From NCBI GenBank assembly GCA_036566745.1, contig DATCVR010000079.1, positions 1 to 47,714 of the forward strand: a stretch of DNA of 47,714 nt. The letters are read 5' to 3'. Source of the stretch: DATCVR01 sp036566745. Lineage in GTDB: Bacteria; Actinomycetota; Actinomycetes; Jiangellales; Jiangellaceae. A model generated the notes under the pieces. The model did not search any database, was not told where the DNA came from, and saw only the letters and a program-made list of their open reading frames with translations. How positions within the stretch are numbered: the stretch's first letter is position 1; each line of letters starts with the position of its first letter. The position numbers and the translations under genes were made by a program. Shown piece after piece: positions 16,795 through 24,784 of this stretch.

Positions 16795-17586
16795 ATGCCC
16801 GAGGGCGACACGGTCTGGCGCACGGCACGCCGCCTGCATGCCGGCCTCACCGGTCAGGTCCTGGTCCGGGCCGAGCTCCGGGTGCTCCGGCACGCCACCG
16901 CCGAACTCGCGGGCCGGCGGGTCGCCGAGGTGGTCGCGCGCGGCAAGCACCTGCTGATGCGGCTCGAGCCCGATCTGACCCTGCACTCCCAGCTCGGCAT
17001 GGACGGGTCGTGGCGGCTGCTCGGTGCCGGAGCGCGATGGCCGTCGCCGAACGAGCCGGTCCGTGCCGTGCTATCCACGTCGCGACAGCTCGCGGTGGGC
17101 CGTCACCTGGTCGGCGTCGAGATCGTCCCGACGTCCGGCGAGGGCGAGGTGGTCGGCCATCTCGGTCCCGACCTGCTCGGGCCGGACTGGGACGCCCAAC
17201 TGGCGGTGCACCGGCTGGCGGCCGACTCTGACCGGACGATCGGCGAAGCCCTCCTCGACCAGCGCAATCTCGCCGGAGTGGGCAACGTGTACCGCGCCGA
17301 GATCCTGTTCCTGCGCGGCCTGCACCCCGCCACCCCGATCCGTGCGGCCGGCGAGCTCGACCGGACCGTCGACCTGGCCCGGCGACTGCTCTGGGCGAAC
17401 CGGGACGCCGCGATGCGCACCACCACCGGTGTCCAGCTCCGTGGCCAGAACCTCTGGGTGTACGACCGGGCCGGGCGGCCGTGCCGGCGCTGCGGCACGA
17501 CCATCCGGCGTGGCCAGCTCGGCCCGCCCGGCCAGGAGCGCATCACCTACTGGTGCCCACACTGCCAGCCCGAGCCCGCGGCCTGA
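16795..17586 (+). CDS. Fpg/Nei-family DNA glycosylase / AP lyase
   Basis: Base-excision repair enzyme, 263 aa. It starts MPEGDTVWRTARRL: Pro2 is the catalytic Schiff-base nucleophile after Met removal and Glu3 the general acid. The helix-two-turn-helix motif includes DQRNLAGVGNVYRAEILFL, and the C-terminal zinc finger is CRRCGTTI...YWCPHC. PEGDT rather than PELPE points to the Nei (endonuclease VIII-like) branch rather than Fpg/MutM. The ATG at 16795 is preceded by a purine-rich stretch containing CAGGGT 6 nt upstream, which could be a -10 or a ribosome site. Confidence 0.9.
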   Translation: MPEGDTVWRTARRLHAGLTGQVLVRAELRVLRHATAELAGRRVAEVVARGKHLLMRLEPDLTLHSQLGMDGSWRLLGAGARWPSPNEPVRAVLSTSRQLAVGRHLVGVEIVPTSGEGEVVGHLGPDLLGPDWDAQLAVHRLAADSDRTIGEALLDQRNLAGVGNVYRAEILFLRGLHPATPIRAAGELDRTVDLARRLLWANRDAAMRTTTGVQLRGQNLWVYDRAGRPCRRCGTTIRRGQLGPPGQERITYWCPHCQPEPAA

Positions 17587-17591
17587 GCCGA

Positions 17592-18239
17592 TCAGGCCAG
17601 GCCGTGCTCACGGCAGTAGATCGCGGCCTGCACCCGTGACTGCAGCCCGAGCTTGGCCAGGACGCGCGAGACGTGGGTCTTGACGGTGGTCTCGGCGATC
17701 GCCAGCCGGGAGGCGATCTGGTGGTTGCTCAGGCCTTCGCCCAGGCACCGCAGGATGTCCCGCTCACGGTCGGTGAGGACCTCGGCGCTCACGTCGGCGC
17801 CGTCGGGGTTCGGTGCCCGCGTCGCGGCGAAGGCGGACAGCACCCGCAGCGTGATCTCCGGCGCCAGGATCCCGTCGCCCTGGGCCACGGTCCGGATGGC
17901 GTCGGTCAGCGTGGCGGCGTCGGCGGTCTTGAGGAGGAAGCCGGCGGCACCGGCGCGCAGCGCTCCGAACACGTAGTCGTCGATGTCGAACGTGGTCAGG
18001 ATCAGCACGCCGGCGGTGCCCTCGGACGTGATCGCGCGCGTGGCCTCGATCCCGTCCATCCCGGGCATCCGGATGTCCATGCACACCACGTCCGGCCGCA
18101 GCGCCCTCGCCTGGGTGAGCGCGGCTCGCCCGTCCCCCGCCTCGCCCACCACGCTGAGGTCGGCGGTGTTGTCGATGATCGCGCGCAAGCCGGCCCGGAT
18201 CGCGGCGTGGTCGTCGGCCAGCAACACCGAGGTGGTCAT
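17592..18239 (-). CDS. LuxR/NarL-family response regulator
   Basis: 215 aa. The receiver domain has acidic residues Asp9-Asp10, phospho-acceptor Asp55 in VVCMDIRMPGMDG, and KT at its end (LLKTADA). The C-terminal helix-turn-helix has the LuxR signature LTDRERDILRCLGEGLSNHQIASRL and ETTVKTHVSRVLAKL. It is the partner of the histidine kinase directly upstream, whose stop overlaps this start by 4 nt. Target genes unknown. It is convergent with the glycosylase gene, 5 nt apart. Confidence 0.93.
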   Translation of the reverse strand: MTTSVLLADDHAAIRAGLRAIIDNTADLSVVGEAGDGRAALTQARALRPDVVCMDIRMPGMDGIEATRAITSEGTAGVLILTTFDIDDYVFGALRAGAAGFLLKTADAATLTDAIRTVAQGDGILAPEITLRVLSAFAATRAPNPDGADVSAEVLTDRERDILRCLGEGLSNHQIASRLAIAETTVKTHVSRVLAKLGLQSRVQAAIYCREHGLA

Positions 18240-19501
18240 GGTCGCGGCTCCGAGGTCATCGTGGCGGGCTGGGCGGCGTGGTCGCCGGCGCGGGGTGGCA
18301 GCGGCAGGCTGACCCGAACGGTCCAGGCGTCGTCGGAGTGCGTGATGGTGCAGGCGCCGCCGAGCCGGGCCGCCCGCAGACGCATGCTCGGCACCCCCAT
18401 CCCGTCGCTGCCGGCGGTCCGCGCAATGGTCAGGGTGTTGGTGAGGGTCACGTCCACGGTGTCCGGGGTGGTGGTCACCGAGAGCCGGGCCCGGCTCCCG
18501 GGCGCGTGCTTGACGACATTGGTCAGGGCCTCCTGCACGATCCGATACAGCGAGTGGTCGATCATCGTCGGAAGTTCCACGTGGTCGGGCAGCTCGACCT
18601 CGATCGCGACCCCCGCGGCCCGCGCCGACTCCGCCAGCAGCGAGATCTGGTCGAGGGCGCCGGGCCCGTCCGGAGCCGCGGGGGTGGCGTCGCCGCCGGC
18701 GCTCAACAGGTCGATCATCGACCTCATCTGTGCCAGGGCCGCCAGGCTGTTCTCGCGGATCGCCCGGATCGAGGACAGCTCGGCGCCGGGCGGTGCGGCG
18801 TTCAGCACCGCCTCGGCGTGGATCGCAATCGCCGAGAGCTGGCCCGCGATGGTGTCGTGGAGGTCACGGGCGATCTGTTCACGCTCCTCGGTGACGGCGA
18901 GCGCGGTGTCCAGGGCGGCCATCGCGCTCGACTGGGTGGCCAGCCGTTGCTCGAGGTCGGCACGTTCGCGCTCGGCGTCGGCGATGGTGCGATGGGTGCG
19001 GACGTTACCCGCCCACCAGATCGGGATCAGGCAGATCACGAAGGCCTGCATCATGGCGGCCAGCGCCAGCTGCACGTCGGTGGTGAGCGCGTACAGCGCC
19101 GCCACCGATCCCAGCGCGAGGCCGGCCGCCACCAGCACGGTGATCCGGCTGACCCGGCGGGTGCCGTTGAGCGTGGCCGAGAACAACATCTCGAACAGCA
19201 GCACGAAGATCGGGATCGATCCCCCGGCCGCCAACCCGGCCAGCACCGATGCACCGGTGACCACCAGCATCGCCGGCACCGCGCGGGTGCGGAACACCAG
19301 GCCGGCCGACCCGGTGATCACGACGGGGATCCAGAACATCAGCGGCACGGAGGGCGCCTCATCGTAGAGGCGAACCGTGCCGATGCCGCTGGCGTAGAGG
19401 AGCAGGCAGACGGCGAGGTAGGCGCCGGCCACCGCGAGGTCATGGGGCCGGGTCCACCGGCCCCATCCGCGCGGCGGTGCGGGAGGTCCGCTGGGCGACA
19501 T
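18236..19501 (-). CDS. NarL-type sensor histidine kinase
   Basis: 421 aa membrane sensor kinase. About five to six N-terminal membrane helices (AGAYLAVCLLLYASGI, FWIPVVITGSAGLVF and others) occupy residues ~20-165. They are followed by a short coiled region, the HisKA_3 dimerisation helix with the phospho-accepting His in ARDLHDTIAGQLSAIAIHAE, and a HATPase domain with IVQEALTNVVKHAPGS (N box) and GSDGMGVPSMRLRA (G box). The sensed signal is probably membrane-associated since no extracellular domain is seen. TAGCCT lies 6 nt before the ATG, suggesting a leaderless transcript for this kinase-regulator operon. Confidence 0.92.
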   Translation of the reverse strand: MSPSGPPAPPRGWGRWTRPHDLAVAGAYLAVCLLLYASGIGTVRLYDEAPSVPLMFWIPVVITGSAGLVFRTRAVPAMLVVTGASVLAGLAAGGSIPIFVLLFEMLFSATLNGTRRVSRITVLVAAGLALGSVAALYALTTDVQLALAAMMQAFVICLIPIWWAGNVRTHRTIADAERERADLEQRLATQSSAMAALDTALAVTEEREQIARDLHDTIAGQLSAIAIHAEAVLNAAPPGAELSSIRAIRENSLAALAQMRSMIDLLSAGGDATPAAPDGPGALDQISLLAESARAAGVAIEVELPDHVELPTMIDHSLYRIVQEALTNVVKHAPGSRARLSVTTTPDTVDVTLTNTLTIARTAGSDGMGVPSMRLRAARLGGACTITHSDDAWTVRVSLPLPPRAGDHAAQPATMTSEPRP

Positions 19502-19634
19502 GACCTCAGGCTATCGACGCACGTCGCCGCGCTGGTCCGTCCGCAGAAGGAGCCTGCGGTGGCACGAAGTGATGACGCCGGGGTGGCACCGATGACTCAC
19601 GCCTGCGCGGCCGGGCCCGCCCAGGCTGGACGGC

Positions 19635-19898
19635 ATGAAGCACTGGATGATCCACACCGTCGTCTTCGCCGCCGCGCAGGTCGCGTTCGCCGTGATCGGC
19701 TACTCCTGGCCCTGGGAGGTGCTCACCGGGAACGAGTCGTTCTCGACGATCATCACCGGTGCGTCCGACTCGTCGATCCCGGTCGCCAACCCCAGTCGGA
19801 TCTGGACCATCGTCTGGCTCGTCGACACCGTCTGGACGCTGGTCGCCGGTGCCGGGCGCCGCCCGTCGGCCGCCGAAGCCCAGGGCGGTGCCCGATGA
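19635..19898 (+). CDS. Small membrane protein of unknown function
   Basis: 87 aa with two hydrophobic segments (IHTVVFAAAQVAFAVIGYSW and IWTIVWLVDTVWTLVAGA) around a short polar loop. Its ATG overlaps nothing upstream, but its stop shares bases with the next start (ATGA), so the two genes are coupled. It is divergent from the histidine kinase, 133 nt away, so it may be a target or an accessory of that two-component system. No family recognised. Confidence 0.65.
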   Translation: MKHWMIHTVVFAAAQVAFAVIGYSWPWEVLTGNESFSTIITGASDSSIPVANPSRIWTIVWLVDTVWTLVAGAGRRPSAAEAQGGAR

Positions 19899-20482
19899 TC
19901 GAACTCATCCGCGAGAACCCCGTCGTCGCCGTGATCGCCCTGTGCGAGATCGGCCTGTGGGCACTGCTGGGCGCCGGGCTGGTCGCGCGCTACATCCTGC
20001 GGTTGCGCCTGGTCAGCACGGTGCTGCTCGCGTGCATCCCGCTCCTGGACGTGGTCCTGGTCGTCGCCACGGCGCTCGACCTGCACCACGGCAGCCCGGT
20101 CGAGCTGGTGCACGGCCTCGCCGGCATCTACCTCGGGTTCAGCGTGGCGTTCGGGCCGACGATCGTCCGCTGGGCTGACGCCCGGTTCGCGCACCGATTC
20201 GCCGGCGGACCGCCGCCGGTCAAGCCGCCCAAGCACGGTCCCGGCCGGCGCGCCCACCTGTGGCGCGAGTGGAGCCGGGTGGTGACGGCCGCGGCGATCG
20301 CCAGCGCCGTGCTGCTCTTTCTCATCGTCGTCATCGCAACCGACGATCAGGCCGGCCCGCTGTGGTGGTGGATCGGGCGAGCGTGGCTCATCGTGGGGAT
20401 CTGGCTGGTCGCGGGCCCGCTGTGGGAGTCCGGCGGCTCCAGCGACGAGGACGAACGCGCGGAGCCTGCTCGCCAGGTCTGA
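19895..20482 (+). CDS. Predicted integral membrane protein
   Basis: 195 aa with about five hydrophobic segments: VVAVIALCEIGLWALLGAGLV, STVLLACIPLLDVVLVVATAL, GLAGIYLGFSVAFGPTIV, AAAIASAVLLFLIVVIAT and WWWIGRAWLIVGIWLVAGPL. The loop after helix three is basic and proline-rich. The start is the ATG overlapping the previous stop by 4 nt. Function unknown; it is likely to act with the 87-aa protein. Confidence 0.75.
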   Translation: MIELIRENPVVAVIALCEIGLWALLGAGLVARYILRLRLVSTVLLACIPLLDVVLVVATALDLHHGSPVELVHGLAGIYLGFSVAFGPTIVRWADARFAHRFAGGPPPVKPPKHGPGRRAHLWREWSRVVTAAAIASAVLLFLIVVIATDDQAGPLWWWIGRAWLIVGIWLVAGPLWESGGSSDEDERAEPARQV

Positions 20483-20564
20483 TGCCGCGCGGTTCGGCTG
20501 AATGAGCGGGCCGGACTCCGCTGACCTGGGCTCTTGGCCCGGGAAACAGCCGTACTGTCGGCTT

Positions 20565-21353
20565 ATGGTCCGTGACGTGTGGGCGGCGGGCGACGCATAC
20601 GAGGCATACGTCGGACGGTGGAGTAGCCGCGTCGCTGAGGCGCTCCTGCACCGGTTGGACGTTTCGTCGGGGGCGCGTTGGCTGGACGCGGGATGCGGCA
20701 CCGGGGCGCTGACCGCGGCGATCCTCGCCACCGAGGATCCGGCCGAGGTCGTCGGCGTCGACCCGTCCGAGGGGTTTCTGGCCACCGCCCGCAGCCGGAT
20801 CGACGACAGGCGGGTGACGTTTCTCGCCGGAGACGCCCAGGCGCTGCCACTGCCCGACAACACGGTCGACGCCGTCGTCAGCGGGCTGGTGCTCAACTTC
20901 GTCCCCGACCCGGGCGGCGCGGTGGCCGAGTTCGTCCGGGTCACCGTCCCGGGCGGCACCGCGGCTGCCTACGTCTGGGACTACGCCGAGGGCATGGGCA
21001 TGATGCGGCAGTTCTGGGACGCCGCCACCCTGCACGACCCGGCCGCGGCGGATGAGGGCCCTCGGTTCCCGCTGTGCCGCCCGGAGCCGCTGCGTCGACT
21101 GTGGGAGGACGCCGGACTGCACGACCCGACGGTCGCGGCCATCGAGCTGCCCACCGTCTTCGCGGACTTCGATGATTACTGGACGCCGTTCCTGGGTGGT
21201 CAGGGACCGGCACCCGCGTACGTCATGTCCCTGCCAGCCGACGACCGCGCCGCGCTCCGCGAGCTGCTCCGCGCACGGCTGCCGGCCGGTCCGGACGGGT
21301 CGATCCCGCTCACGGCGAAGGCCTGGGCGGTCTGGGGACGCACCGAGGGGTAG
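20565..21353 (+). CDS. Class I SAM-dependent methyltransferase
   Basis: 262 aa. The SAM-binding motif I is WLDAGCGTGALTAAI, motif II acidic residue in VVGVDPSEGFLATAR, and a later motif VSGLVLNFVPDPGGAVAEFVRVTVPGG. This is the UbiE/COQ5-like 'methyltransferase 11' type. I chose ATG 20565 rather than the in-frame ATG at 20502 because the peptide there starts directly with the family-like N-terminus (VRDVWAAGDAYEAYVGRWS) and TACTGT (20553-20558) lies 6 nt upstream as a leaderless -10 box. Substrate unknown. Confidence 0.83.
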   Translation: MVRDVWAAGDAYEAYVGRWSSRVAEALLHRLDVSSGARWLDAGCGTGALTAAILATEDPAEVVGVDPSEGFLATARSRIDDRRVTFLAGDAQALPLPDNTVDAVVSGLVLNFVPDPGGAVAEFVRVTVPGGTAAAYVWDYAEGMGMMRQFWDAATLHDPAAADEGPRFPLCRPEPLRRLWEDAGLHDPTVAAIELPTVFADFDDYWTPFLGGQGPAPAYVMSLPADDRAALRELLRARLPAGPDGSIPLTAKAWAVWGRTEG

Positions 21354-21497
21354 CCGTCGCAGCACGCGCGGCTGGATCGACCGAGGCACTTGCAACCAGA
21401 AACCAGGCAGAAACCGCCGCCCGTTAATTGTTGACGTGAACGGACCGATCGCGGCTCGACCCGATGCCCGCCAGTCGCCTGCCAAGAGGTAGATCCT

Positions 21498-21566
21498 GTG
21501 AGTCCACTGACGAGACGACGTCGTCGTGATCTCGGCGCGAGCAACGGCCGGGATCGGATGAGCTGA
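21498..21566 (+). CDS. 22-aa arginine-rich leader ORF
   Basis: GTG-started ORF coding VSPLTRRRRRDLGASNGRDRMS. It contains five consecutive Arg codons (AGA CGA CGT CGT CGT) at positions 6-10 and its TGA shares its A with the ATG of the downstream decarboxylase. AGAGG lies about 8 nt before the GTG. The run of Arg codons and the stop/start overlap suggest a regulatory leader peptide that couples decarboxylase translation to arginyl-tRNA supply or ribosome transit. This is inference; the codons and overlap are seen directly. Confidence 0.45.
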   Translation: MSPLTRRRRRDLGASNGRDRMS

Positions 21567-23101
21567 TGCCGGTGACTGCGGCACCACAGATCCCCGCGGC
21601 TCACCTGCCCTCGTTGCTCGGCGGGTCTCGTGAAGGTCTTGCCGAGGTGGTGGCAGCGCTGGACGAGGCCGTCCACGCGGCCCTGACCGCACGGCGTCAC
21701 CGTGGTCCGATGCCGATCGGCTCGCCTTCCCAGGTCCTGGCTGCGGCGGCCGACGCGTTGGGGCCGGCGACCGTGCCAACCGAAGGCATCGGCGCCGCTG
21801 CTGCGCTGCGCAAGCTGGCCCGGATCGTCGCGGCGTACGGCCTCGATCTGTCCCACCCCAAGGCCGCCGCGCACCTACAACCGCCACCGCTGGGCGTCGC
21901 GGTGGCCGCGGACGCGCTGGCCAGCTCGACCAATGCCTCCCTCGACACCTACGATTCCGGGCCGTCGGCCATCGCCGTGGAACGCTGGCTGATCCGTGCG
22001 CTCGCTGGGCTGGCCGGTCTCGGCCACAGCGCGGACGGCGTGCTCACTCCGGGCGGGTCCATGTCCAATCTCCTCGGCCTGCTGCTGGCGAGGGACGCGG
22101 CCGCGATGCGCCGCGGGGTCGACGTGCGCGAGCACGGGGTAGCTGGCCTGCCCGGCCCGGTCGTGCTGTGCTCGGAGCTGGCGCATTTCTCGGTGCAGCG
22201 GGCCTGTGCGGCGCTGGGGCTGGGTGAGCAGGCCGTGCGAGCGGTACCCACCGACCACGACCGGCGGATGCGACCGGCGGCGTTGGACGCGATGCTGCGC
22301 CGCCTCGGCCCGGCCCACACTCCGCTGGCCGTCGTCGCCACGGCCGGTACCACGGACTTCGGCAGCATCGATCCGCTGCCGCTGATCGCCGAAGTCGCCG
22401 CCGACCACGGCATCTGGCTGCACGTCGATGCCGCCTACGGCTTCGGCTCGGTGTTCTCCGACCGCTTGGGTGTCAAGCTCGCCGGGCTGGAACTGGCCGA
22501 CTCGATCACCCTCGACCTCCACAAGATCGGCTGGCAACCGGCGGCTGCCAGCGTGCTGCTGGTCTCGGACGTCTCGGCGTTCGCCGCGTTGGACCGAGAA
22601 GTGGCCTACCTCAACCCGGCCGACGACGCCGATGCGGGCTACGACGGCCTCCTGGGCCGAAGTCTGCAGACCACACGCCGGCCGGACGCGCTGAAGATGG
22701 CTGCCACCCTGCTGGCCCACGGCCGCCAGGGGCTTGGTGCGATGGTCGACGCCTGCCACGACCTCGCCCGCCATGCCGAACGACGGATCCGCGACGAGAC
22801 CGAGCTGTACCTGGTCTCACCCGCCGAGCTGACCACGGTCGTCTTCCGCTACGGCCACGACCGTCACGCCCCCGACGTGGCCGACCGGGTCAACAGCGAG
22901 CTACGACGACGCTTGCTGGAGTCCGGTGAAGCGCTGATCGGCCGCACCGCCGCGCGCTTGGACGGGCCCGGCTCACCGGAACGCGTCTGCCTGAAGCTCA
23001 CCCTGCTCAATCCGACGGCCACCCATCAGGACATCGACGCGCTCGTTGAGGTCGTGCTCGCGGGCGGTCGAGACTGCAGCGCCAACGAGGAGGTGGTGTA
23101 A
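21566..23101 (+). CDS. PLP-dependent group II amino-acid decarboxylase
   Basis: 511 aa pyridoxal-phosphate enzyme of the glutamate/diaminobutyrate/aromatic decarboxylase superfamily. Seen: TPGGSMSNLLGLLLARDAA (phosphate-binding region), AGTTDFGSIDPL, HVDAAYGFGS (Asp contacting the pyridine N and the conserved Ala) and the PLP lysine at residue 320 in LDLHKIGWQPAAASVLL. HKIGWQP differs from the usual HKW of aromatic decarboxylases and is nearer to diaminobutyrate-type enzymes. Its ATG overlaps the stop of a 22-codon Arg-rich ORF. The substrate could be a basic or diamino acid; this is not determined by sequence. Confidence 0.87.
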   Translation: MPVTAAPQIPAAHLPSLLGGSREGLAEVVAALDEAVHAALTARRHRGPMPIGSPSQVLAAAADALGPATVPTEGIGAAAALRKLARIVAAYGLDLSHPKAAAHLQPPPLGVAVAADALASSTNASLDTYDSGPSAIAVERWLIRALAGLAGLGHSADGVLTPGGSMSNLLGLLLARDAAAMRRGVDVREHGVAGLPGPVVLCSELAHFSVQRACAALGLGEQAVRAVPTDHDRRMRPAALDAMLRRLGPAHTPLAVVATAGTTDFGSIDPLPLIAEVAADHGIWLHVDAAYGFGSVFSDRLGVKLAGLELADSITLDLHKIGWQPAAASVLLVSDVSAFAALDREVAYLNPADDADAGYDGLLGRSLQTTRRPDALKMAATLLAHGRQGLGAMVDACHDLARHAERRIRDETELYLVSPAELTTVVFRYGHDRHAPDVADRVNSELRRRLLESGEALIGRTAARLDGPGSPERVCLKLTLLNPTATHQDIDALVEVVLAGGRDCSANEEVV

Positions 23102-23215
23102 CCCGTGCGCAGACGCAGCTCACAGACGCGCGCACGCCCCGTTCGTCCCGCTCGAGCGTCACAGGGGACACCTTGAACCGCTCCTTGATCGGTGTAGCTG
23201 TGGTGGAGGAGACCC

Positions 23216-23929
23216 ATGTTGTCGCGCCGTGTTGAGCTCGATGGACTGACGGCCCGCGGTCTGGCCGACGTTGCCGATGGTGACGTCGAGCAGTTCTACC
23301 GCCGGCTTCTCGAGCCCGTCTTCCCGTCGGTCGAATTGGTGACGCTCGAGCAGTTGCTCGACTCCCGCAGCCGCGCTGGGGCAGACGGCGTCTTCGTGTT
23401 CGATGGTGACGAGCTGGTCGCGGGCCTCACCACGCAGGAGTACTGCCAGGGCCAGCTGGTACTGATGGAGTACCTCGCGGTGTCCTCGCATGTTCGCGGC
23501 CGCGGCATAGGCGGGGCGCTGGTGAATGCCGTCCTTGCGGAGTACCTGCCAGATGTGCCAGTGCTGGGCGAGATCGAGGATCCCCGGTACGTGGCCGCCG
23601 CTCGGGGTGCCGATCCGGTGGCCAGGGTGCGGCTCTACGATCGGCTCGGTGCCGCGCTCGTCCCGGTACCCTACGTGCAGCCGTCATTGCGGCCAGGGTC
23701 GCCGAGGGGCGAGGACATGCTGCTCATGGTGTGGCCCCCTCGCCACGGGCTCGACCGTAAGCTTGTCGTCGACTTCCTCGATGACTACTACACGTCATGT
23801 GAGGGCTCCGACGTGGTGGCCGGCGACATGGCCTACGCCCGCCTTCGGTGGGCTTGCGGCAGCGGTCCTGGGCAGTTTCGCCTGGCCACCTTCGCCGAGC
23901 TGACAGCCGCCCGGCCCGATCCGTCCTAA
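23216..23929 (+). CDS. GNAT-family N-acetyltransferase
   Basis: 237 aa. The acetyl-CoA-binding motif A is LVLMEYLAVSSHVRGRGIGGALVNAVL (V-R-G-R-G-I-G), followed by EIEDPRYV and a tyrosine near YDRLGAALVPVPYVQP. It is longer than a minimal GNAT domain, with an extra ~70-residue C-terminal region. Start ATG 23216 has GGAGGA 5 nt upstream. It follows the decarboxylase by 114 nt on the same strand; acetylation of the decarboxylase product is a possibility but only by proximity. It ends ~65 bp before the mobile element's duplicated terminator region. Confidence 0.83.
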   Translation: MLSRRVELDGLTARGLADVADGDVEQFYRRLLEPVFPSVELVTLEQLLDSRSRAGADGVFVFDGDELVAGLTTQEYCQGQLVLMEYLAVSSHVRGRGIGGALVNAVLAEYLPDVPVLGEIEDPRYVAAARGADPVARVRLYDRLGAALVPVPYVQPSLRPGSPRGEDMLLMVWPPRHGLDRKLVVDFLDDYYTSCEGSDVVAGDMAYARLRWACGSGPGQFRLATFAELTAARPDPS

Positions 23930-23994
23930 CCGCCCCGGCCGCCTCCCGAAACAGGAGACAGCCGCGACGTCCTGGCGCTGCTGCACAAAGGCAA

Positions 23995-24082
23995 AGAGGC
24001 TCTCTCCGATGTCTCGGAAAGAGCCTCTGACCTGCGGTGGAGCTGAGGGGACTCGAACCCCTGACCCCCTCCATGCCATGGA
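23995..24082. repeat. attL: displaced tRNA-Ala 3' end plus terminator hairpin
   Basis: 24036-24082 is identical over 47 bp to 35154-35200, inside the tRNA-Ala gene. The similarity continues through a hairpin: AGAGGCTCTCTCCGA (23995-24009) pairs with 24014-24028, with one mismatch. By hand alignment 83 of 88 positions match 35113-35200. This is the left boundary of the integrated element and holds the original tRNA 3' end and its terminator, displaced by integration. Confidence 0.88.
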
Positions 24083-24165
24083 CGCGCGGGATGGTCGCCA
24101 GCGGTCTTTGGCGTGGTGGCGTGGCCGTCGCATGTCTCGGTCGGCCGGGGTTGGTCTCCCCCGCT

Positions 24166-24188
24166 GCTGTACTTCCGTGCTGTACTTC
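24166..24188 (+). repeat. Left integrase arm-type repeats (GCTGTACTTC x2)
   Basis: Two copies of GCTGTACTTC at 24166-24175 and 24179-24188, 13 bp apart start to start. The same pair, same orientation and same 13-bp spacing, occurs at the right end (35085-35107). They lie 84 bp inside the attL core. Probable arm-type binding sites for the integrase or excisionase. Confidence 0.65.
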
Positions 24189-24546
24189 GTGGCGCTCTGG
24201 CTGCTGGTTGACGCTTACGTGTCAGCTCGGGTCGCTGTCGGTGACTGGTCCCGGTTGGTGGTCGTGCGGGGCGGTTGCCCCCGTGTTCTTGGGGGGCCTG
24301 CCCCGCGCGTTAGCTGCCTCACGGCCTGGCAGGCTGGCCGTCAAGGGTCGAAGATCGCGCAGCGACGTCATGATGCTTCGCCAGGTGAGCGTGACCGGCA
24401 GCCGACGTCGTGGGTGGCGAAGGATCATGGCGCCCTTGACGGGGAGCAGGCCGTGAGATGGGAACGTAAGACGCGCTGCCCGAGAGGACCACGTCGGAAC
24501 GTGGCGCACCACGGTCACGGCCGCATGCCGGCCGATTGGAGAGACC

Positions 24547-24618
24547 ACGGCCCGTAGCCGGGCCGTACCCCGGTGCCGGGGTCGTTCGCATGGTGACAAC
24601 TCCACGTCATCGCGAACG
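24547..24618. repeat. Cluster of three inverted repeats
   Basis: ACGGCCC/GGGCCGT (24547-24566), then ACCCCGG-TG-CCGGGGT (24567-24582), then CGTTCGC/GCGAACG (24583-24618), laid end to end. Perfect arms in each. Could be a replication origin, a transfer locus (clt-like) or a structured RNA. Function inferred only from location in an AICE. Confidence 0.5.
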
Positions 24619-24716
24619 GCCCCGCTTTGCGTGTTGCGCCCAGCCGCGCCGCAGCCCGTAACGCAGCGAAGCGGAGTGGAGGGCGTCAGCGGCGAGTCCT
24701 TCGGCGGCGGGCGCTC

Positions 24717-24735
24717 CCGGCCCCATCGGGGCCGG
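24717..24735. terminator. Hairpin, CCGGCCCC/GGGGCCGG
   Basis: An 8-bp perfect stem with a 3-nt ATC loop, followed by TCTTG. It lies about 50 nt before the first cargo gene and could insulate it from transcripts entering the element. Confidence 0.5.
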
Positions 24736-24784
24736 TCTTGAAGACGTAGAGAAACTTGTCAGCGAGCGATCTAGGCTCGCATGC

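Larger units (their letters stand above)
24083..24784. other. Non-coding, hairpin-rich left end of the AICE
   Basis: No convincing protein in 702 nt. It holds two GCTGTACTTC arm repeats (24166-24188), a nested stem-loop at 24266-24306 (GCGGGGC/GCCCCGC enclosing CCCCC/GGGGG), a run of three inverted repeats at 24547-24618, a terminator-like hairpin at 24717-24735 and the promoter of the first cargo gene. Such structure fits integrase arm sites plus replication or transfer sites. Confidence 0.55.

Noticed and set aside
17673..20482. Long + strand frames opposite the two-component genes
   Set aside because: Only the part from 19895 is real; the rest reads as a shadow of the kinase and regulator.
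23173..23200. TTGAAC/TAGCTG promoter before the GNAT gene
   Set aside because: Spacing is good, but the start site would fall within the ribosome site of the gene, so its use is doubtful.
24009..24060. A second functional tRNA-Ala at the left boundary
   Set aside because: Only the 3' part (24038-24082) is present; the acceptor 5' half and D arm are missing.
24009..24557. Possible protein at the left end of the AICE
   Set aside because: It runs through the tRNA fragment, arm repeats and hairpins, and has no ribosome site or protein-like pattern.
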